DNA from: Hydrogenobacter thermophilus TK-6
GTDB taxonomy: Bacteria; Aquificota; Aquificia; Aquificales; Aquificaceae
Reading direction: 5' to 3'
NCBI RefSeq assembly: GCF_000010785.1
Contig: NC_013799.1
Coordinates: 1,178,001-1,242,000 of the forward strand
Length of the DNA stretch: 64,000 nucleotides
The translations under genes were made by a program, and so were the position numbers. This document shows positions 9,732-21,043 of this stretch, one piece after another; positions within the stretch are counted from its first letter, which is position 1, and each line of letters starts with the position of its first letter. The notes under the pieces are model-generated. The model did not search any database. It was not told where the DNA came from and was given only the letters and a program-made list of their open reading frames with translations.

Positions 9732-10771
9732 GTAAAGTAAGGGCTGTTGCTCTTCTATCTGGAGGGCTTGATAGTAGCTTAGCTGTCCACCTTCTTAAGG
9801 ACCAAGGCGTTGAGATAAAGGCTCTTTACTTTTATACGGGTTTCTGTATTACCGAACACAAAAGGCGCCTTGGACTTAAGAGGGAAGATGGACAGCAGTA
9901 TGTCAATCCTGCCTTTAGAGCGGCAGCCCAGCTTAAGGTTCCTATAGAAGTTGTGGATGTATCGGAGGAATACTTTAATATAGTTTTGAATCCCAAGTAC
10001 GGATACGGTAAGAATGTAAACCCGTGCATAGATTGTAGGGTACTTATGCTCAAAAAGGCAAAGGAGATTATGGAAAAAGAGGAGTATCACTTTGTGATAA
10101 CAGGAGAGGTTCTCGGTCAAAGACCTATGAGCCAGACAAGAGAGAGACTAAAGCTCATAGAGAGGGAGGCTGGGCTTGAGGGCTATGTGGTAAGACCCCT
10201 CTCTGCAAAACTTCTTCCCGAGACTATTCCAGAAAAACTCGGCTGGATATCCAGAGAAAAGCTCCTTGGTATAAGAGGAAGAGGAAGAAATGTGCAAATA
10301 AATTTGGCAAAAAAGTATGGGCTTGATTATGAACAGCCTGCAGGAGGATGCTGCTATCTGACGGATGAAAATTATGCAGCCAGATTTAAGGAAGCTCTTG
10401 TGGTTGAAGGCTCTATTACGAGAGAGGACCTGGTACTTTTTTCTGTAGGAAGACATCTTAGACTTCCATCAAAGGTAAAGCTTACGGTGGCAAGGAACGA
10501 AGGAGAGGTAAAATTTCTAAAAACCTTTAAAAATCGTTATCCACATGCTTACAGAAAGGATGGGAAAGGAACCTTTGTACTCATAAAAGGAAGCTTGCCA
10601 GAAGAAGAGTATAAGCTGGTAGCGGACATAGTAGCAAGGTATTCTAAAAGAGAGCCCTGCCAGGTGGTGCTGTGCATAGGTGGTAGAGAGATAGAGTTGC
10701 AGGGAGAACCTCTTGAGGACCATCTTCTGGAAAGCTTTAAAATATATAGTAAGGAAGGAGTGATAAAATGA
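9728..10771 (+). CDS. PP-loop ATPase of the ThiI/MnmA-like tRNA thiolation superfamily
   Basis: A 347-residue adenylating enzyme with the PP-loop ALLSGGLDSSLA (about 8-19), a Cys pair in NPCIDCRVLM (about 98-107), a GEVLGQRPMSQ segment and PAGGCCYLTDENYAARF (about 209-225). This layout belongs to a group annotated variously as ThiI-like or MnmA-like but lacking the N-terminal THUMP domain. Such enzymes adenylate tRNA and insert sulfur relayed on cysteines. Its position between IscU and TusA-like genes supports a sulfur-transfer role. The precise nucleoside product is not decidable. Confidence 0.72.
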   Translation: MSKVRAVALLSGGLDSSLAVHLLKDQGVEIKALYFYTGFCITEHKRRLGLKREDGQQYVNPAFRAAAQLKVPIEVVDVSEEYFNIVLNPKYGYGKNVNPCIDCRVLMLKKAKEIMEKEEYHFVITGEVLGQRPMSQTRERLKLIEREAGLEGYVVRPLSAKLLPETIPEKLGWISREKLLGIRGRGRNVQINLAKKYGLDYEQPAGGCCYLTDENYAARFKEALVVEGSITREDLVLFSVGRHLRLPSKVKLTVARNEGEVKFLKTFKNRYPHAYRKDGKGTFVLIKGSLPEEEYKLVADIVARYSKREPCQVVLCIGGREIELQGEPLEDHLLESFKIYSKEGVIK

Positions 10772-11019
10772 AGCTGGAAGACATAAAGCCGGATGTTGTG
10801 CACGATGTGGTGGGTACCTTCTGCCCCGTGCCTATAGCAGAGACATCCAAGGTCATGAAAAGTATGCAGATAGGTCAGGTGCTGGAGCTTATAGCTGACG
10901 ATCCTGGTGTGGTTGAGGACATACCTGCATGGTGCAATGCCACGGGACAGGAGTTTCTTGGAATGTATGAGGAGGATGGAGAGTATCACCTCTTTGTGAG
11001 AAAATTAAAGGAGCTATGA
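10768..11019 (+). CDS. TusA/SirA family sulfur-carrier protein
   Basis: An 83-residue TusA-like protein that carries persulfide sulfur on its single conserved cysteine in the CPVPI motif (GTFCPVPIAETSK, about 19-31); canonical TusA has CPxP. It also shows the DDPGVVEDIPAWCNATGQ segment characteristic of the fold. The start overlaps the PP-loop gene stop (ATGA), arguing for stoichiometric coexpression and sulfur hand-over to that enzyme. Confidence 0.87.
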   Translation: MKLEDIKPDVVHDVVGTFCPVPIAETSKVMKSMQIGQVLELIADDPGVVEDIPAWCNATGQEFLGMYEEDGEYHLFVRKLKEL

Positions 11020-11252
11020 AGGATAGAATAACCTTTGACACAAACCTCAAACAGCTCCTTGAGGAGTTTCCTAAGATAAGAGAGCTTCTTTACGAATACG
11101 GGCTTAGAAAGCTTGAAGAGGAGGACATTACGGACGTAGTGCTTGACAAGCTGACCCTCAAAGGATTTTTCCGTATGATGGATTTGGATGATGAAGCTCA
11201 GGGAATTTTGTGGGAAAAGATACAACATTTATACAAAGAATCGGAGGATTGA
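11016..11252 (+). CDS. DUF1858-like small protein
   Basis: A 78-residue protein whose first half (FDTNLKQLLEEFPKIRELL...) fits the DUF1858 pattern seen in proteins linked to hybrid-cluster and sulfur metabolism. Unlike many relatives it contains no cysteine, so it is unlikely to bind metal or carry sulfur itself. It is coupled by overlap to the TusA-like gene and lies before the NifU C-terminal gene. The function is unknown; a partner or adaptor role in sulfur relay is inference from context. Confidence 0.6.
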   Translation: MKDRITFDTNLKQLLEEFPKIRELLYEYGLRKLEEEDITDVVLDKLTLKGFFRMMDLDDEAQGILWEKIQHLYKESED

Positions 11253-11254
11253 AG

Positions 11255-11502
11255 ATGATGGAAAAGGAGTACAGAGAAGTGGAAGATATTTTGAAAAAGA
11301 TGAGGCCTGCCCTCAAAGACCATCACGGGGACTTAAAAGTTGTTGAGATCAAAGAGGGAAATGTTTATCTTCAATTTGAAGGTGGTTGTACAGAATGTCC
11401 TATAGTTGACGCCAGCTTAAAAGAAGTGGTGGATATGGCTATACGTGGAAATCTCTCTTGGGTCAAAAAGGTGGAAATACTCCAACCCAGACTCCACATT
11501 GG

Positions 11503-11506
<4 letters not shown>
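11255..11506 (+). CDS. NifU C-terminal (Nfu-type) iron-sulfur domain protein
   Basis: An 83-residue single-domain protein like the C-terminal domain of NifU/NfuA, with the cluster-binding C-x2-C motif in GGCTECPIVD (about 48-57). Nfu dimers carry a [4Fe-4S] cluster and deliver it to targets. I chose the ATG at 11255 because a GGAGG lies at 11243-11247; the frame is open further upstream to 11210, but that start would overlap the previous gene. The stop overlaps the aroE start. Confidence 0.83.
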
Positions 11507-12905
<1,399 letters not shown>

Positions 12906-12908
12906 GAG

Positions 12909-14006
12909 CTAATCTATTACAGACCCACCTTTTAGAAGGTGTCCCAAAAGACCAGTCATGTTGAGAAAAACTTTGTCAAACTCCAGCAGGTAATATCTGC
13001 CTTTCTTCTCCAACGACCTTTCGGCAATCTGGATATGTGCAGAAGCATGTTTCATCTGTTCAAGAAAGAGAAGGGCATTTTCCTTTTTGTTGAACCTACA
13101 TCTGAAGGTTCTGTAAACCTTTCCTTCGGACCTCACCATCTGACATGCCTTGAATATGCCCTCCAGAAAGGCTTCTCCTATCTCCTTATAGAGGCTTTCA
13201 TTTTTTTCGACCTGTTCTTCTTCTATAAAGAGTGCCAGTCTCAAAAGTCTATTGGTATAGTAATCTGCTGGTAGACCCAGCATGTTTAGGGATGTCACCT
13301 TTATGTCGTTGATGTTGGCATAGCTGGTTATGTACTTTACCCTTTTATCGCGCTCAGCATCCTCTTTAAACACAACCCCCTCTCTTTTCTCTTGGTTGAG
13401 CTTTTTCAGGAGGCGCTTTATCTCCTCTATCTGCGTCAGCTCAAACCTTCCAAACATCTCCACATGAGGAAGTCCGTATTTGTCTATAATCCTGAGCTTT
13501 TCCCTGTACGGTAAAAAGCCCTGCTCTCCCTTTTTCATAATATCAAAGACAAAGAAGGCTATGTCTTCTTGGATGTATGGGGGGAACTCCTCCACATAGG
13601 GATTTTCTGGACCTGCCACCTCCGCACACAGGACAAGATGGGGATTTTCTTCAAAGAACTTCTCACTTATAAACTCTCTCACTCTGTCAGTGGTGAAGGG
13701 GCATATGTATCCACCCCTTGTCAAAGTGTAAATCTCTCCTTTGTAAGAGAATATCCGAGTGTTGTATCCGTCCACCTTCTCCTCTACCCATACAGGTGCA
13801 TTAAACTGCTCTGGAAGGCCAGTTGTGAGCTGAAATATTCTTCCTATGTGTGGGTAGCCCCACACCACAAAGTCCTTAAAGATGGCAGTACCTCTGGGTA
13901 TGTCTTTGTAGTCATCGGTGAATCTGAGGTACTCTATATCCTTAAAAACTTCCGTTCTTACCTTGTTTTTCTTCAGTGCTTCTTTGACTATCTGTGCATC
14001 TATCAT
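12909..14006 (-). CDS. ATP-dependent RNA ligase, archaeal Rnl3 (Pab1020) type
   Basis: A nucleotidyltransferase-superfamily RNA ligase of 365 residues. The adenylated lysine is K77 in [11 protein letters not shown] (motif I KxDG). Other motifs seen are [13 protein letters not shown] (motif III region), FFVFDI (motif IIIa), EGVVFKE (motif IV) and KYITSY (motif V). The C-terminal domain resembles that of circularising, dimeric archaeal ligases. The ATG at 14006 is preferred over a TTG one codon upstream. A TATAAT on this strand (14017-14022) sits 10 bases before the ATG, so the leader is very short or absent. Confidence 0.88.
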   Translation of the reverse strand: MIDAQIVKEALKKNKVRTEVFKDIEYLRFTDDYKDIPRGTAIFKDFVVWGYPHIGRIFQLTTGLPEQFNAPVWVEEKVDGYNTRIFSYKGEIYTLTRGGYICPFTTDRVREFISEKFFEENPHLVLCAEVAGPENPYVEEFPPYIQEDIAFFVFDIMKKGEQGFLPYREKLRIIDKYGLPHVEMFGRFELTQIEEIKRLLKKLNQEKREGVVFKEDAERDKRVKYITSYANINDIKVTSLNMLGLPADYYTNRLLRLALFIEEEQVEKNESLYKEIGEAFLEGIFKACQMVRSEGKVYRTFRCRFNKKENALLFLEQMKHASAHIQIAERSLEKKGRYYLLEFDKVFLNMTGLLGHLLKGGSVID

Positions 14007-14045
14007 CAACAGCTTTATTATACCAATGTTGTAAATTTATATAGG

Positions 14046-15839
14046 ATGGAGAGGATAAGGAACTTTTCCATAATAGCGCATGTGGACCATGGCAAGTCTA
14101 CCCTGGCGGATAGGCTTCTTGAATTTACTGGAGCCGTGTCAAGGCGTGAGCTAAAAGAGCAGATGCTAGACACTCTGGAGATAGAGAGGGAGAGGGGTAT
14201 AACCATAAAGCTCCAAGCTGTCAAGATGTTTTACAGAGCAAAGGACGGAAACACCTATACCCTACACCTGATAGACACACCTGGACATGTGGACTTTTCT
14301 TACGAAGTTTCAAGGGCTCTTGCTGCCTGTGAGGGGGCAGTGCTTCTTGTGGATGCAACGCAGGGAATAGAAGCCCAAACGGTAGCTAACTTTTGGAAAG
14401 CTGTGGAGCAAGACCTTGTGATACTACCCGTTATCAACAAAATAGACCTTCCTTCTGCAGAGCCAGATAGGGTAAAAAGACAGATACAGGATGTGCTGGG
14501 ACTTCCCTCCGAAGATGTTCTGCTGGTATCTGCCAAGGAAGGCATAGGTATAGAGGAAGTGCTAGAAGCTATAGTAAATCGCATACCCCCACCCAAGGGA
14601 GACACCCAAAAGCCTCTAAAAGCTCTCATATTTGACTCTTACTACGACCAGTACAGGGGTGCTGTGGCTTTTGTGAGGATTTTTGATGGTGAGATAAAGC
14701 CCGGTATGCGCATAAGGCTGTTCTCCACGGGAAAGGAGTTTGAGGTGGTAGAAGTAGGTGCTCAAACACCCAAGATGACCAAGTTGGAGAAACTTACCAC
14801 AGGAGATGTGGGATACATAGCCGCTTCCATAAAAGACCTTAGGGACATAAAGATAGGAGACACCATAACGGATGCCAAAAACCCTGTGGAAAGTCCTGTA
14901 CCCGGCTTTAGACCTGTCAAGCCTATGGTTTATGCAGGTATATACCCTTCCGAAGGATACACCTATGAACAGCTGAGGGATGCACTTGAAAAGTATGCCA
15001 TAAACGACGCAGCCATTCAGTACGAGCCAGAAACCTCCCCTGCGCTGGGTTTGGGTTTTAGAGTAGGCTTTTTGGGACTGTTGCATATGGAGATAGTCCA
15101 AGAGAGGCTTGAAAGAGAGTATGGCGTTAGCATCATCACCACCGCACCCAGCGTAGTATACAGGGTGAGACTAAAGAGCGGTGAGATAAAAGAGATAAGA
15201 AATCCCTCAGACCTCCCAGAAAACTGGGGCATTGTGGAAGCCATAGAAGAGCCTTTTGTCCTCCTTACCATCATAACACCCAAGGATTTTGTTGGCAACA
15301 TTATAAATCTTTGTCAGGAGAAGCGAGGTGTGCAGCAAAAGTTTCTTTACCTTGACCCAAACACCGTCATGCTTGAGTACCACATGCCCCTTAGCGAGAT
15401 CATAATGGACTTTCACGACAAGATAAAGGGATTATCTAAGGGGTATGCCTCTTACGATTATGAATTTCTGGGCTTTAAAGAGGAGGACCTTGTAAGGCTC
15501 AATGTGTTTATAAACAACCAGCCTGTTGATGCCCTTTCCTTTATAGTGCACAGGGAGAAAGCTTACAGAAGGGCAAGGCAGTTGGTGGAAAAGCTCAAGG
15601 AGGTAATACCAAGACAGCTCTTTGAGGTGAAGGTGCAGGCAGGGATAGGGAGCAAGGTCATAGCCTCTGAAAGAATACCACCACTCAGGGCAAATGTGAC
15701 AGCCAAGTGCTACGGTGGAGACATAACAAGAAAGAAAAAGCTTCTTGAAAAGCAGAAGGAGGGTAAAAAGAGACTCAAACAGTTTGGGAAGGTAGAGCTT
15801 CCCCAAGAGGCCTTTTTGGCGGTGCTGAAGGTGGAGTGA
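14046..15839 (+). CDS. lepA: Elongation factor 4 (LepA)
   Basis: A translational GTPase that acts on stalled or translocated ribosomes. From ATG 14046 it has 597 residues, the canonical size. It shows the G1 motif AHVDHGKST, the effector-region [10 protein letters not shown]3 DTPGHVDF, G4 NKIDLP and G5 SAKEG, followed by domains II, III and V and the LepA-specific C-terminal domain ([32 protein letters not shown]). The frame is open far upstream, but that region is antisense to the RNA ligase and has no LepA homology. Confidence 0.97.
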   Translation: MERIRNFSIIAHVDHGKSTLADRLLEFTGAVSRRELKEQMLDTLEIERERGITIKLQAVKMFYRAKDGNTYTLHLIDTPGHVDFSYEVSRALAACEGAVLLVDATQGIEAQTVANFWKAVEQDLVILPVINKIDLPSAEPDRVKRQIQDVLGLPSEDVLLVSAKEGIGIEEVLEAIVNRIPPPKGDTQKPLKALIFDSYYDQYRGAVAFVRIFDGEIKPGMRIRLFSTGKEFEVVEVGAQTPKMTKLEKLTTGDVGYIAASIKDLRDIKIGDTITDAKNPVESPVPGFRPVKPMVYAGIYPSEGYTYEQLRDALEKYAINDAAIQYEPETSPALGLGFRVGFLGLLHMEIVQERLEREYGVSIITTAPSVVYRVRLKSGEIKEIRNPSDLPENWGIVEAIEEPFVLLTIITPKDFVGNIINLCQEKRGVQQKFLYLDPNTVMLEYHMPLSEIIMDFHDKIKGLSKGYASYDYEFLGFKEEDLVRLNVFINNQPVDALSFIVHREKAYRRARQLVEKLKEVIPRQLFEVKVQAGIGSKVIASERIPPLRANVTAKCYGGDITRKKKLLEKQKEGKKRLKQFGKVELPQEAFLAVLKVE

Positions 15840-15848
15840 AAACTCCTT

Positions 15849-18203
15849 ATGGAGAACTTAGAGAAAGCAAGAAAGTTTATACAGGAGCTTGAAAGCAACA
15901 GGGTAAAACTAAAAAGGAGCTACGGCGTAGGCATTTATCTTTTTAACCTCCTCAAGCAACACCTGGAATCCACATATCTTAACCTTCTTAAGGAGTTTGA
16001 CAAGCTCCCTATAGAAAAGCGCATAGGTATACTCAAAGTCATAAAAGGAAGACTCAGCCAGCCTGCCTACAAAAAGGCGGTGGATTTTTCTCATGTGGAG
16101 AAAAAGCCCATAGAGAAGTTTTTTCTGCCTATTGAAAAGGTCAGTATTCTTGACCAGAAAGAGAAGAAGCTTTTGAAAGCTCTTGGTATAAATGACCTTT
16201 ACTCGGCTCTGTGGTATCTTCCTGTCAGATACGAAGACAGAAGGCTCAACAACTCAATAAAAACCACCAAGCCAGGACAAAAGGTAGCGCTAAAGCTAAG
16301 AGTGTTGGAAACAGGTTATGACCCTTCGGAGAAGTATCCCGCATATGTAAAGTGTGAGGATGGTACTGGCATTTTGTATCTGCGCTTTCGCTACAAAGAC
16401 CAAAAGCCCCTTTATGCTTTCAAAAAGGGGTCTTATATAGTAGCCTACGGAAGACTCAAAGAGTTCAAAGGTGAGAAGTACATGGTGCATCCAGAGGTTT
16501 CCTTCCAAGAGGAAGAATTTGGCAAAATCCTACCCTTTTACTACATAAGAAGCAAAGGAGAGATAAAAGCCATATCTTCCAAAACCAGACACAGAAAGAT
16601 AAGACAAGCCATAGGAAAGCTCCTTGAGTATGTCAAGTACATGCCGGAGTATCTTCCTGAGGAGCTACTGCAAAAGTATCAATTTCCAAATATAGCGGAA
16701 AGTCTTTATATGGCACACAGTCCTCAGGATGGGGATGAGGATGCACTCAACAGTCGCGCAACTCCTTTTCAGAGAAGGCTTATCTACGAAGAGCTTTTCC
16801 TCTTTCAGCTCCTTCTTCAAATAAGAAAGAGGCAGATAAGCAACCTTGAGGCAGTAAAGCTCTCCCACCCAGAGAAACATACGGAGGAACTAATCAGCAC
16901 ACTACCTTTTAAACTAACAGAAGCCCAAAGAAGGGTCCTTGAAGAGATAGCAAAAGACTTAAAGACGGGAAAGCCTATGAACAGGCTGCTTCAGGGGGAT
17001 GTGGGGAGTGGCAAAACGGTGGTGGCTATGGCTGTATCTTACGCTTTTGCCAGAGAGGGCTACCAGTGCGCCATAATGGCTCCCACAGAGATACTGGCAC
17101 AGCAACATTACGAGAACTTTAAAAGATTTCTTGAGCCCCTGGGGGTAAAGGTGGGCTTGCTGACAAGTTCCGTTAAAGGTTCTGCAAGAAATAGCGTTTA
17201 TAGGCACATCTCTGCAGGAAATATAAGCGTTCTTATAGGTACGCATGCTCTTCTTCAAGACAGGTTGGAATTTGAAAACTTAGCCTTTGTGGTGATAGAT
17301 GAGCAACACAGGTTTGGTGTGATGCAAAGAAGGGAGATGCTCAGCAAAGGTAAGAATCTTTTCCCTCACTGCCTTGTAATGAGCGCAACACCCATACCAA
17401 GAACTTTAGCTCTCTCCCTTTACGGTGACCTGGACATATCCATCATAGACCAGATGCCAGAAGGCAGAAAACCAGTAATTACAAAGTTGATATTTGAATC
17501 ACAGATGGAAAAGTGTATTAGCTTTATAAGGAGCGAGCTTGAAAAAGGCGGAAAGGTATACGTGGTTTATCCTCTCATAGAAGGCTCTGAGAAGGTGGAG
17601 CTAAAGTCAGCAACGGAAAGCTACATGCTCTGGAAAAGTCTATTTCCAGACAGGAAGGTGCTTTTGATGCACGGCAGGCTAAAGGATCAGGAAAAGGAGG
17701 CGGTTATGCGGGAGTTTAAAGAAAGCGCAGACATTCTGGTTTCTACCACCGTGATAGAGGTGGGTGTGGATGTGCCATCGGCAACTGTTATGGTGATAGA
17801 GTCGGCTCATATGTTCGGGTTATCTCAGATACACCAGCTCAGAGGCAGAGTAGGAAGGTCAGAAAGGCAAGGGTACTGCTTTTTAGTGGTGCCAGACAGC
17901 CTCAAAAATACGGATGCTGAAGCCATAAAAAGGCTCAGGGTGCTGGTGCAAACGAGCGATGGCTTCAAAATAGCTGAAGAAGACCTCAAGATGAGGGGTC
18001 CTGGTGAGCTTCTGGGTGCTTCCCAATCGGGTTATTTTGGTTTTACTGTTGCCAGTTTGGCAAGGGCGGAAGATAGATACCTGCTGGAGCTTGCCAAAGA
18101 AGACGCAAAAGCAATGATAGAGAAGCTTAACCATATGGAAAACCTGAAGAAAGTCTTAGCTTACAGATACAAGGATAGCATAGATATGAGCTACATAGCT
18201 TGA
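15849..18203 (+). CDS. recG: ATP-dependent DNA helicase RecG
   Basis: A branch-migration helicase that remodels stalled forks and Holliday junctions. At 784 residues it is slightly longer than E. coli RecG, because of an N-terminal helical extension (residues 1-90). It has the wedge/OB domain in the first third, Walker A GDVGSGKT near 383, the DEQH box in VVIDEQHRFGV, motif III MSATPIPRTLAL, and C-terminal helicase motifs (TTVIEVGVDVP, QLRGRVGRSE). It starts nine bases after lepA. Confidence 0.95.
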   Translation: MENLEKARKFIQELESNRVKLKRSYGVGIYLFNLLKQHLESTYLNLLKEFDKLPIEKRIGILKVIKGRLSQPAYKKAVDFSHVEKKPIEKFFLPIEKVSILDQKEKKLLKALGINDLYSALWYLPVRYEDRRLNNSIKTTKPGQKVALKLRVLETGYDPSEKYPAYVKCEDGTGILYLRFRYKDQKPLYAFKKGSYIVAYGRLKEFKGEKYMVHPEVSFQEEEFGKILPFYYIRSKGEIKAISSKTRHRKIRQAIGKLLEYVKYMPEYLPEELLQKYQFPNIAESLYMAHSPQDGDEDALNSRATPFQRRLIYEELFLFQLLLQIRKRQISNLEAVKLSHPEKHTEELISTLPFKLTEAQRRVLEEIAKDLKTGKPMNRLLQGDVGSGKTVVAMAVSYAFAREGYQCAIMAPTEILAQQHYENFKRFLEPLGVKVGLLTSSVKGSARNSVYRHISAGNISVLIGTHALLQDRLEFENLAFVVIDEQHRFGVMQRREMLSKGKNLFPHCLVMSATPIPRTLALSLYGDLDISIIDQMPEGRKPVITKLIFESQMEKCISFIRSELEKGGKVYVVYPLIEGSEKVELKSATESYMLWKSLFPDRKVLLMHGRLKDQEKEAVMREFKESADILVSTTVIEVGVDVPSATVMVIESAHMFGLSQIHQLRGRVGRSERQGYCFLVVPDSLKNTDAEAIKRLRVLVQTSDGFKIAEEDLKMRGPGELLGASQSGYFGFTVASLARAEDRYLLELAKEDAKAMIEKLNHMENLKKVLAYRYKDSIDMSYIA

Positions 18204-18204
18204 T

Positions 18205-18981
18205 CTATTCCACCACAACAGGTGGAAGGCATGCAAGAAACCTCAAGCCAAAGTAAGCGGTTCCAATTTTGAATTTGTAAGTGTATATCTTCACCGTATA
18301 GCTACCCTTCTCTACGAGACGTTCGTTTATATGGTTCTGGTCATAAACAGCCATAAGGCTTTTGTTTTTGCTCAAAAGCACCAGCACTCTATCTGTGCTC
18401 ATTCTTATCACATACCTTCCACTACCCTTTAGCCTCTCACCCGGAAAAAAGTAACCACTTTCCGAATACACATAAGCGCTTAGCTTTACTTTGTCCGAGA
18501 GGGGCACCGCTCTATAAACATTAAGAGGATTTATATCGCTGCAAGGGGTGTCTTGAAGCAAGTTCCTTCTTCTTCCCAATATGAAGGAGTAGGAGGGAAA
18601 GTCGTAAGACATGAAGGATGCTATTATGGGCATATCCGAGAAAAAAGGTAAACACTCGTCAGCGCTATAAAGGGAGTACATGTCAGCAGGCTCTTTTAAA
18701 ACCAAACTTTTGGGTAGGAACTCAAAAACCAAATAAGAAAGCCTTACGAGCAGTGGAAAGTCCTCATAACTCACGCCTTTTGTTTTTAAATCAAGAGATG
18801 CTTCTATCCCTTTTTCCTTCATAGCTTGAGCTAGCTTTTTAGGATTTCCCAGAGGAGCATTAAAAACTGTCTTTACATTTATGGCGAAGGTGCATCCTTT
18901 GCTTACAGGTATAGGGCTTGGGTGAGGTACGGAATAATCTATGTGGGTAAAAAAACTAAAAGGTAGAATATGATAAGTCAA
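18205..18981 (-). CDS. Hypothetical protein, probably exported
   Basis: I do not recognise this 258-residue protein. The start shown is a TTG with TGGAG four bases before it. In frame upstream, with no ATG, GTG or TTG, the sequence reads as hydrophobic residues (WLLTLYLWSFL), so the true start may be an unusual codon further up that makes a signal peptide. The C-terminal half alternates beta-type strands (SGYFFPGERLKGSGRYVIR, SYTVKIYTYKFKIG) and looks like a beta-sandwich, faintly like carbohydrate-associated domains, but that is weak. It is convergent with recG and follows the GT39 gene. Confidence 0.55.
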   Translation of the reverse strand: MTYHILPFSFFTHIDYSVPHPSPIPVSKGCTFAINVKTVFNAPLGNPKKLAQAMKEKGIEASLDLKTKGVSYEDFPLLVRLSYLVFEFLPKSLVLKEPADMYSLYSADECLPFFSDMPIIASFMSYDFPSYSFILGRRRNLLQDTPCSDINPLNVYRAVPLSDKVKLSAYVYSESGYFFPGERLKGSGRYVIRMSTDRVLVLLSKNKSLMAVYDQNHINERLVEKGSYTVKIYTYKFKIGTAYFGLRFLACLPPVVVE

Positions 18982-19012
18982 AAAGCTCCACAGGTAGAGA
19001 GTCAGAAGCCAT

Positions 19013-20443
19013 CTAATAGCCCATTGGTAAGCTTTCCTCCAAACCTTTGTAGTTTCTAAGCTTGTATATGTAAAAACTTCCTACCTCTTTGCCTCTCCAA
19101 AAGACTCTGTAATGCTCCTCCCATATTATACCATCAAAGGCTTTAAGCACTCTCTCCTCCGCGGGTGATACGCTCACAAATATGGCATCTTTCCCCATGT
19201 ATGCCTTCATACCCCCCTTCCAAAGGTCATATTGGTTCATCCTTCTCCCAAGGTTTATGCAGTAAGTTCTTGGATTGCCTTTTGTATAGAAGGCAAGCTC
19301 TGCAGTAACTTGATACTGAGGTGAAAACACAAGCTCATTGCCCGTATAAAGCCGGCTCACCCTTTTACCCAGCTCCCTCCACCCTACTAAAAACTTGGTG
19401 GGGTCTCTCTCAGGAGGCAAAAGTCTTCCAAGACCCACCATATCCAGAAGAGGTGTAAAATGCAGGAAAATAAAGAGAATCAAAGATATGAGGTAGGAAG
19501 GCAGCAGCAGGATGCTTCTTGAGAGAAAGTAAGAAGTTAGCACAAAGCCAGAAAAGTAGGCAAATCCAGACCAGTTGGCTTCCACCCTCTTGTGGAGAGA
19601 AAGCACCAGAAAGAAGAAAAAAACAGGAAGGGAGTAGAAGGTAAAAAAGATAAGCCTCCTGTCCTTTAAACTTCTCACCCACGCGTAGAATAGTACAAAA
19701 AAGGGAATTAAGGAAAGGAGAAGCATCTGACCACCCAAAAACTCAAGAGTATTGGATAGACCAAAAAGCTCCTGGCTTTTTGTAGCAAGGGTGGAAACAT
19801 GCTTAAAAGATACAAAGTTGTGAAGATAGTTCCATATTAGCACTGGAAGGGAAAGGAAAAAGGCAGGCAGAAGGCTAAGGTAGGGGTTTGGGCTTTTAAG
19901 GAGGTCTCTTCTGTAAAGAGTCATGTAAGCAAGACTAATAGGTAGAAGAAATACAGCTGGATACTTGCTTAAAAAAGCAAGACCTGCCAGCACTCCAGTG
20001 AGCAGCCAAAGGCTTGCTCTATTCTTTTCAAAAGCCAAGTAAAGGCACATGACAGAAAGGGACCAGAAGAAGATAAAGGGAGCGTCAGTGGTCATGAGCA
20101 GTGAGTTTATGGCATAACCAATAGTAAGCTGAGGAAGCGTTGAGGCTATAAGGGCAACCTTTTTATCAAAGATTTTTTTTACAAAAAGGTAGGTGAAAAT
20201 GGAGAGCAAGAAGGAGAGCAGTATGGGAGTTATCCTCACTGCCAGCTCGCTGTTTCCCAAAAGCTTGCTACTCAAAAAGTTCATATATGCAACCATGGGG
20301 GGTTTGGAATAGTAGCTAAGGTCCAAGTTCCTTGACCAGTCCCAGTACTGAGCCTCCTCCGGCGAGAGGTCAATGGGATAGTAGAGGACATAAAATATCC
20401 TGAAAGCTAAAAGAGTAAGGTTAAAGAAAAGTACATAAATCAT
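19013..20443 (-). CDS. Membrane glycosyltransferase, GT39/ArnT-like
   Basis: A polytopic enzyme of 476 residues from the dolichyl-phosphate-mannose-protein mannosyltransferase/ArnT superfamily. It transfers a sugar from a polyprenyl-phosphate carrier on the outer face of the inner membrane. The first loop carries the conserved acidic pair in PIDLSPEEAQYWDW and the SYYSKPPMVAY motif typical of the ArnT-like branch. There are about ten membrane spans, then a soluble C-terminal domain (about 370-476). The acceptor (lipid A or protein) is unknown. Its first bases overlap the plsY stop. An in-frame 8-T run (20173-20180) is intact here. Confidence 0.85.
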   Translation of the reverse strand: MIYVLFFNLTLLAFRIFYVLYYPIDLSPEEAQYWDWSRNLDLSYYSKPPMVAYMNFLSSKLLGNSELAVRITPILLSFLLSIFTYLFVKKIFDKKVALIASTLPQLTIGYAINSLLMTTDAPFIFFWSLSVMCLYLAFEKNRASLWLLTGVLAGLAFLSKYPAVFLLPISLAYMTLYRRDLLKSPNPYLSLLPAFFLSLPVLIWNYLHNFVSFKHVSTLATKSQELFGLSNTLEFLGGQMLLLSLIPFFVLFYAWVRSLKDRRLIFFTFYSLPVFFFFLVLSLHKRVEANWSGFAYFSGFVLTSYFLSRSILLLPSYLISLILFIFLHFTPLLDMVGLGRLLPPERDPTKFLVGWRELGKRVSRLYTGNELVFSPQYQVTAELAFYTKGNPRTYCINLGRRMNQYDLWKGGMKAYMGKDAIFVSVSPAEERVLKAFDGIIWEEHYRVFWRGKEVGSFYIYKLRNYKGLEESLPMGY

Positions 20444-21027
20444 GAGCCTTTAAAGCCGTGTTCTCTCCCCTCCAGCAGTCTGGCTATGTTGTCCCTGTGC
20501 CTGCAAAACACCAGAAAGACTATCACAAAAGACATGAGCAAAACCTTAAAGGGATAGCCCAAGATGAACAAAAGTAGGGGTGCGGATGCGGAGGCTGTAA
20601 GAGAGGCTAAGGATACATACCCCTTGAGTTTAAAAACTGCATACCAGATAATGAGGCATACTATACTAGCCAGAGGCGATAAGCCCAGAAGGACGCCAAG
20701 GGAAGTGGCTACAGCCTTACCACCTTTGAAGGAATGAAAGATGGGAAATATATGGCCCAATACGCTGGCAATGCCCACAAAAACAATCGTCCAGCTGTCT
20801 ATTCCAAAGTAAATTCTTGCAAGCACCACCGGAAAAAGCCCCTTTAGCGTGTCAAGAAGGAAAACCAGCACAGCATACTTTATGCCTAAAGCCCTCCCTA
20901 CATTAGTAGCTCCCACATTACCGCTGCCTACGGACCTTATGTCCACACCCTTTGCTCTGGCTATATGCTCTCCGAAAAGCACAGAGCCAAGAAGGTAGGC
21001 AAAGAGGATAAGCAAAAGGCTGTCCAT
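20440..21027 (-). CDS. plsY: Acyl-phosphate:glycerol-3-phosphate acyltransferase
   Basis: An integral membrane enzyme making lysophosphatidate from acyl-phosphate and glycerol-3-phosphate. It has 195 residues and about five membrane spans. It shows the three PlsY signature loops: [12 protein letters not shown] (about 35-46), [20 protein letters not shown] (about 93-112) and a C-terminal cytoplasmic H-R-D-N segment ([13 protein letters not shown]). It is divergent from guaA and shares a 16 bp intergenic region with it. Confidence 0.94.
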   Translation of the reverse strand: MDSLLLILFAYLLGSVLFGEHIARAKGVDIRSVGSGNVGATNVGRALGIKYAVLVFLLDTLKGLFPVVLARIYFGIDSWTIVFVGIASVLGHIFPIFHSFKGGKAVATSLGVLLGLSPLASIVCLIIWYAVFKLKGYVSLASLTASASAPLLLFILGYPFKVLLMSFVIVFLVFCRHRDNIARLLEGREHGFKGS

Positions 21028-21043
21028 AAGCTATAATTTTATC

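Noticed and set aside
9728-10771. Calling the PP-loop gene mnmA or thiI outright
   Set aside because: It lacks the THUMP domain of ThiI, and its NPCIDC pair and PAGGCCYLTD segment do not match classical MnmA, so only the superfamily is justified.
13569-14045. N-terminal extension of LepA by 159 codons in the same frame
   Set aside because: This stretch is antisense to the RNA ligase gene and has no LepA-like sequence; the canonical LepA N-terminus begins at 14046.
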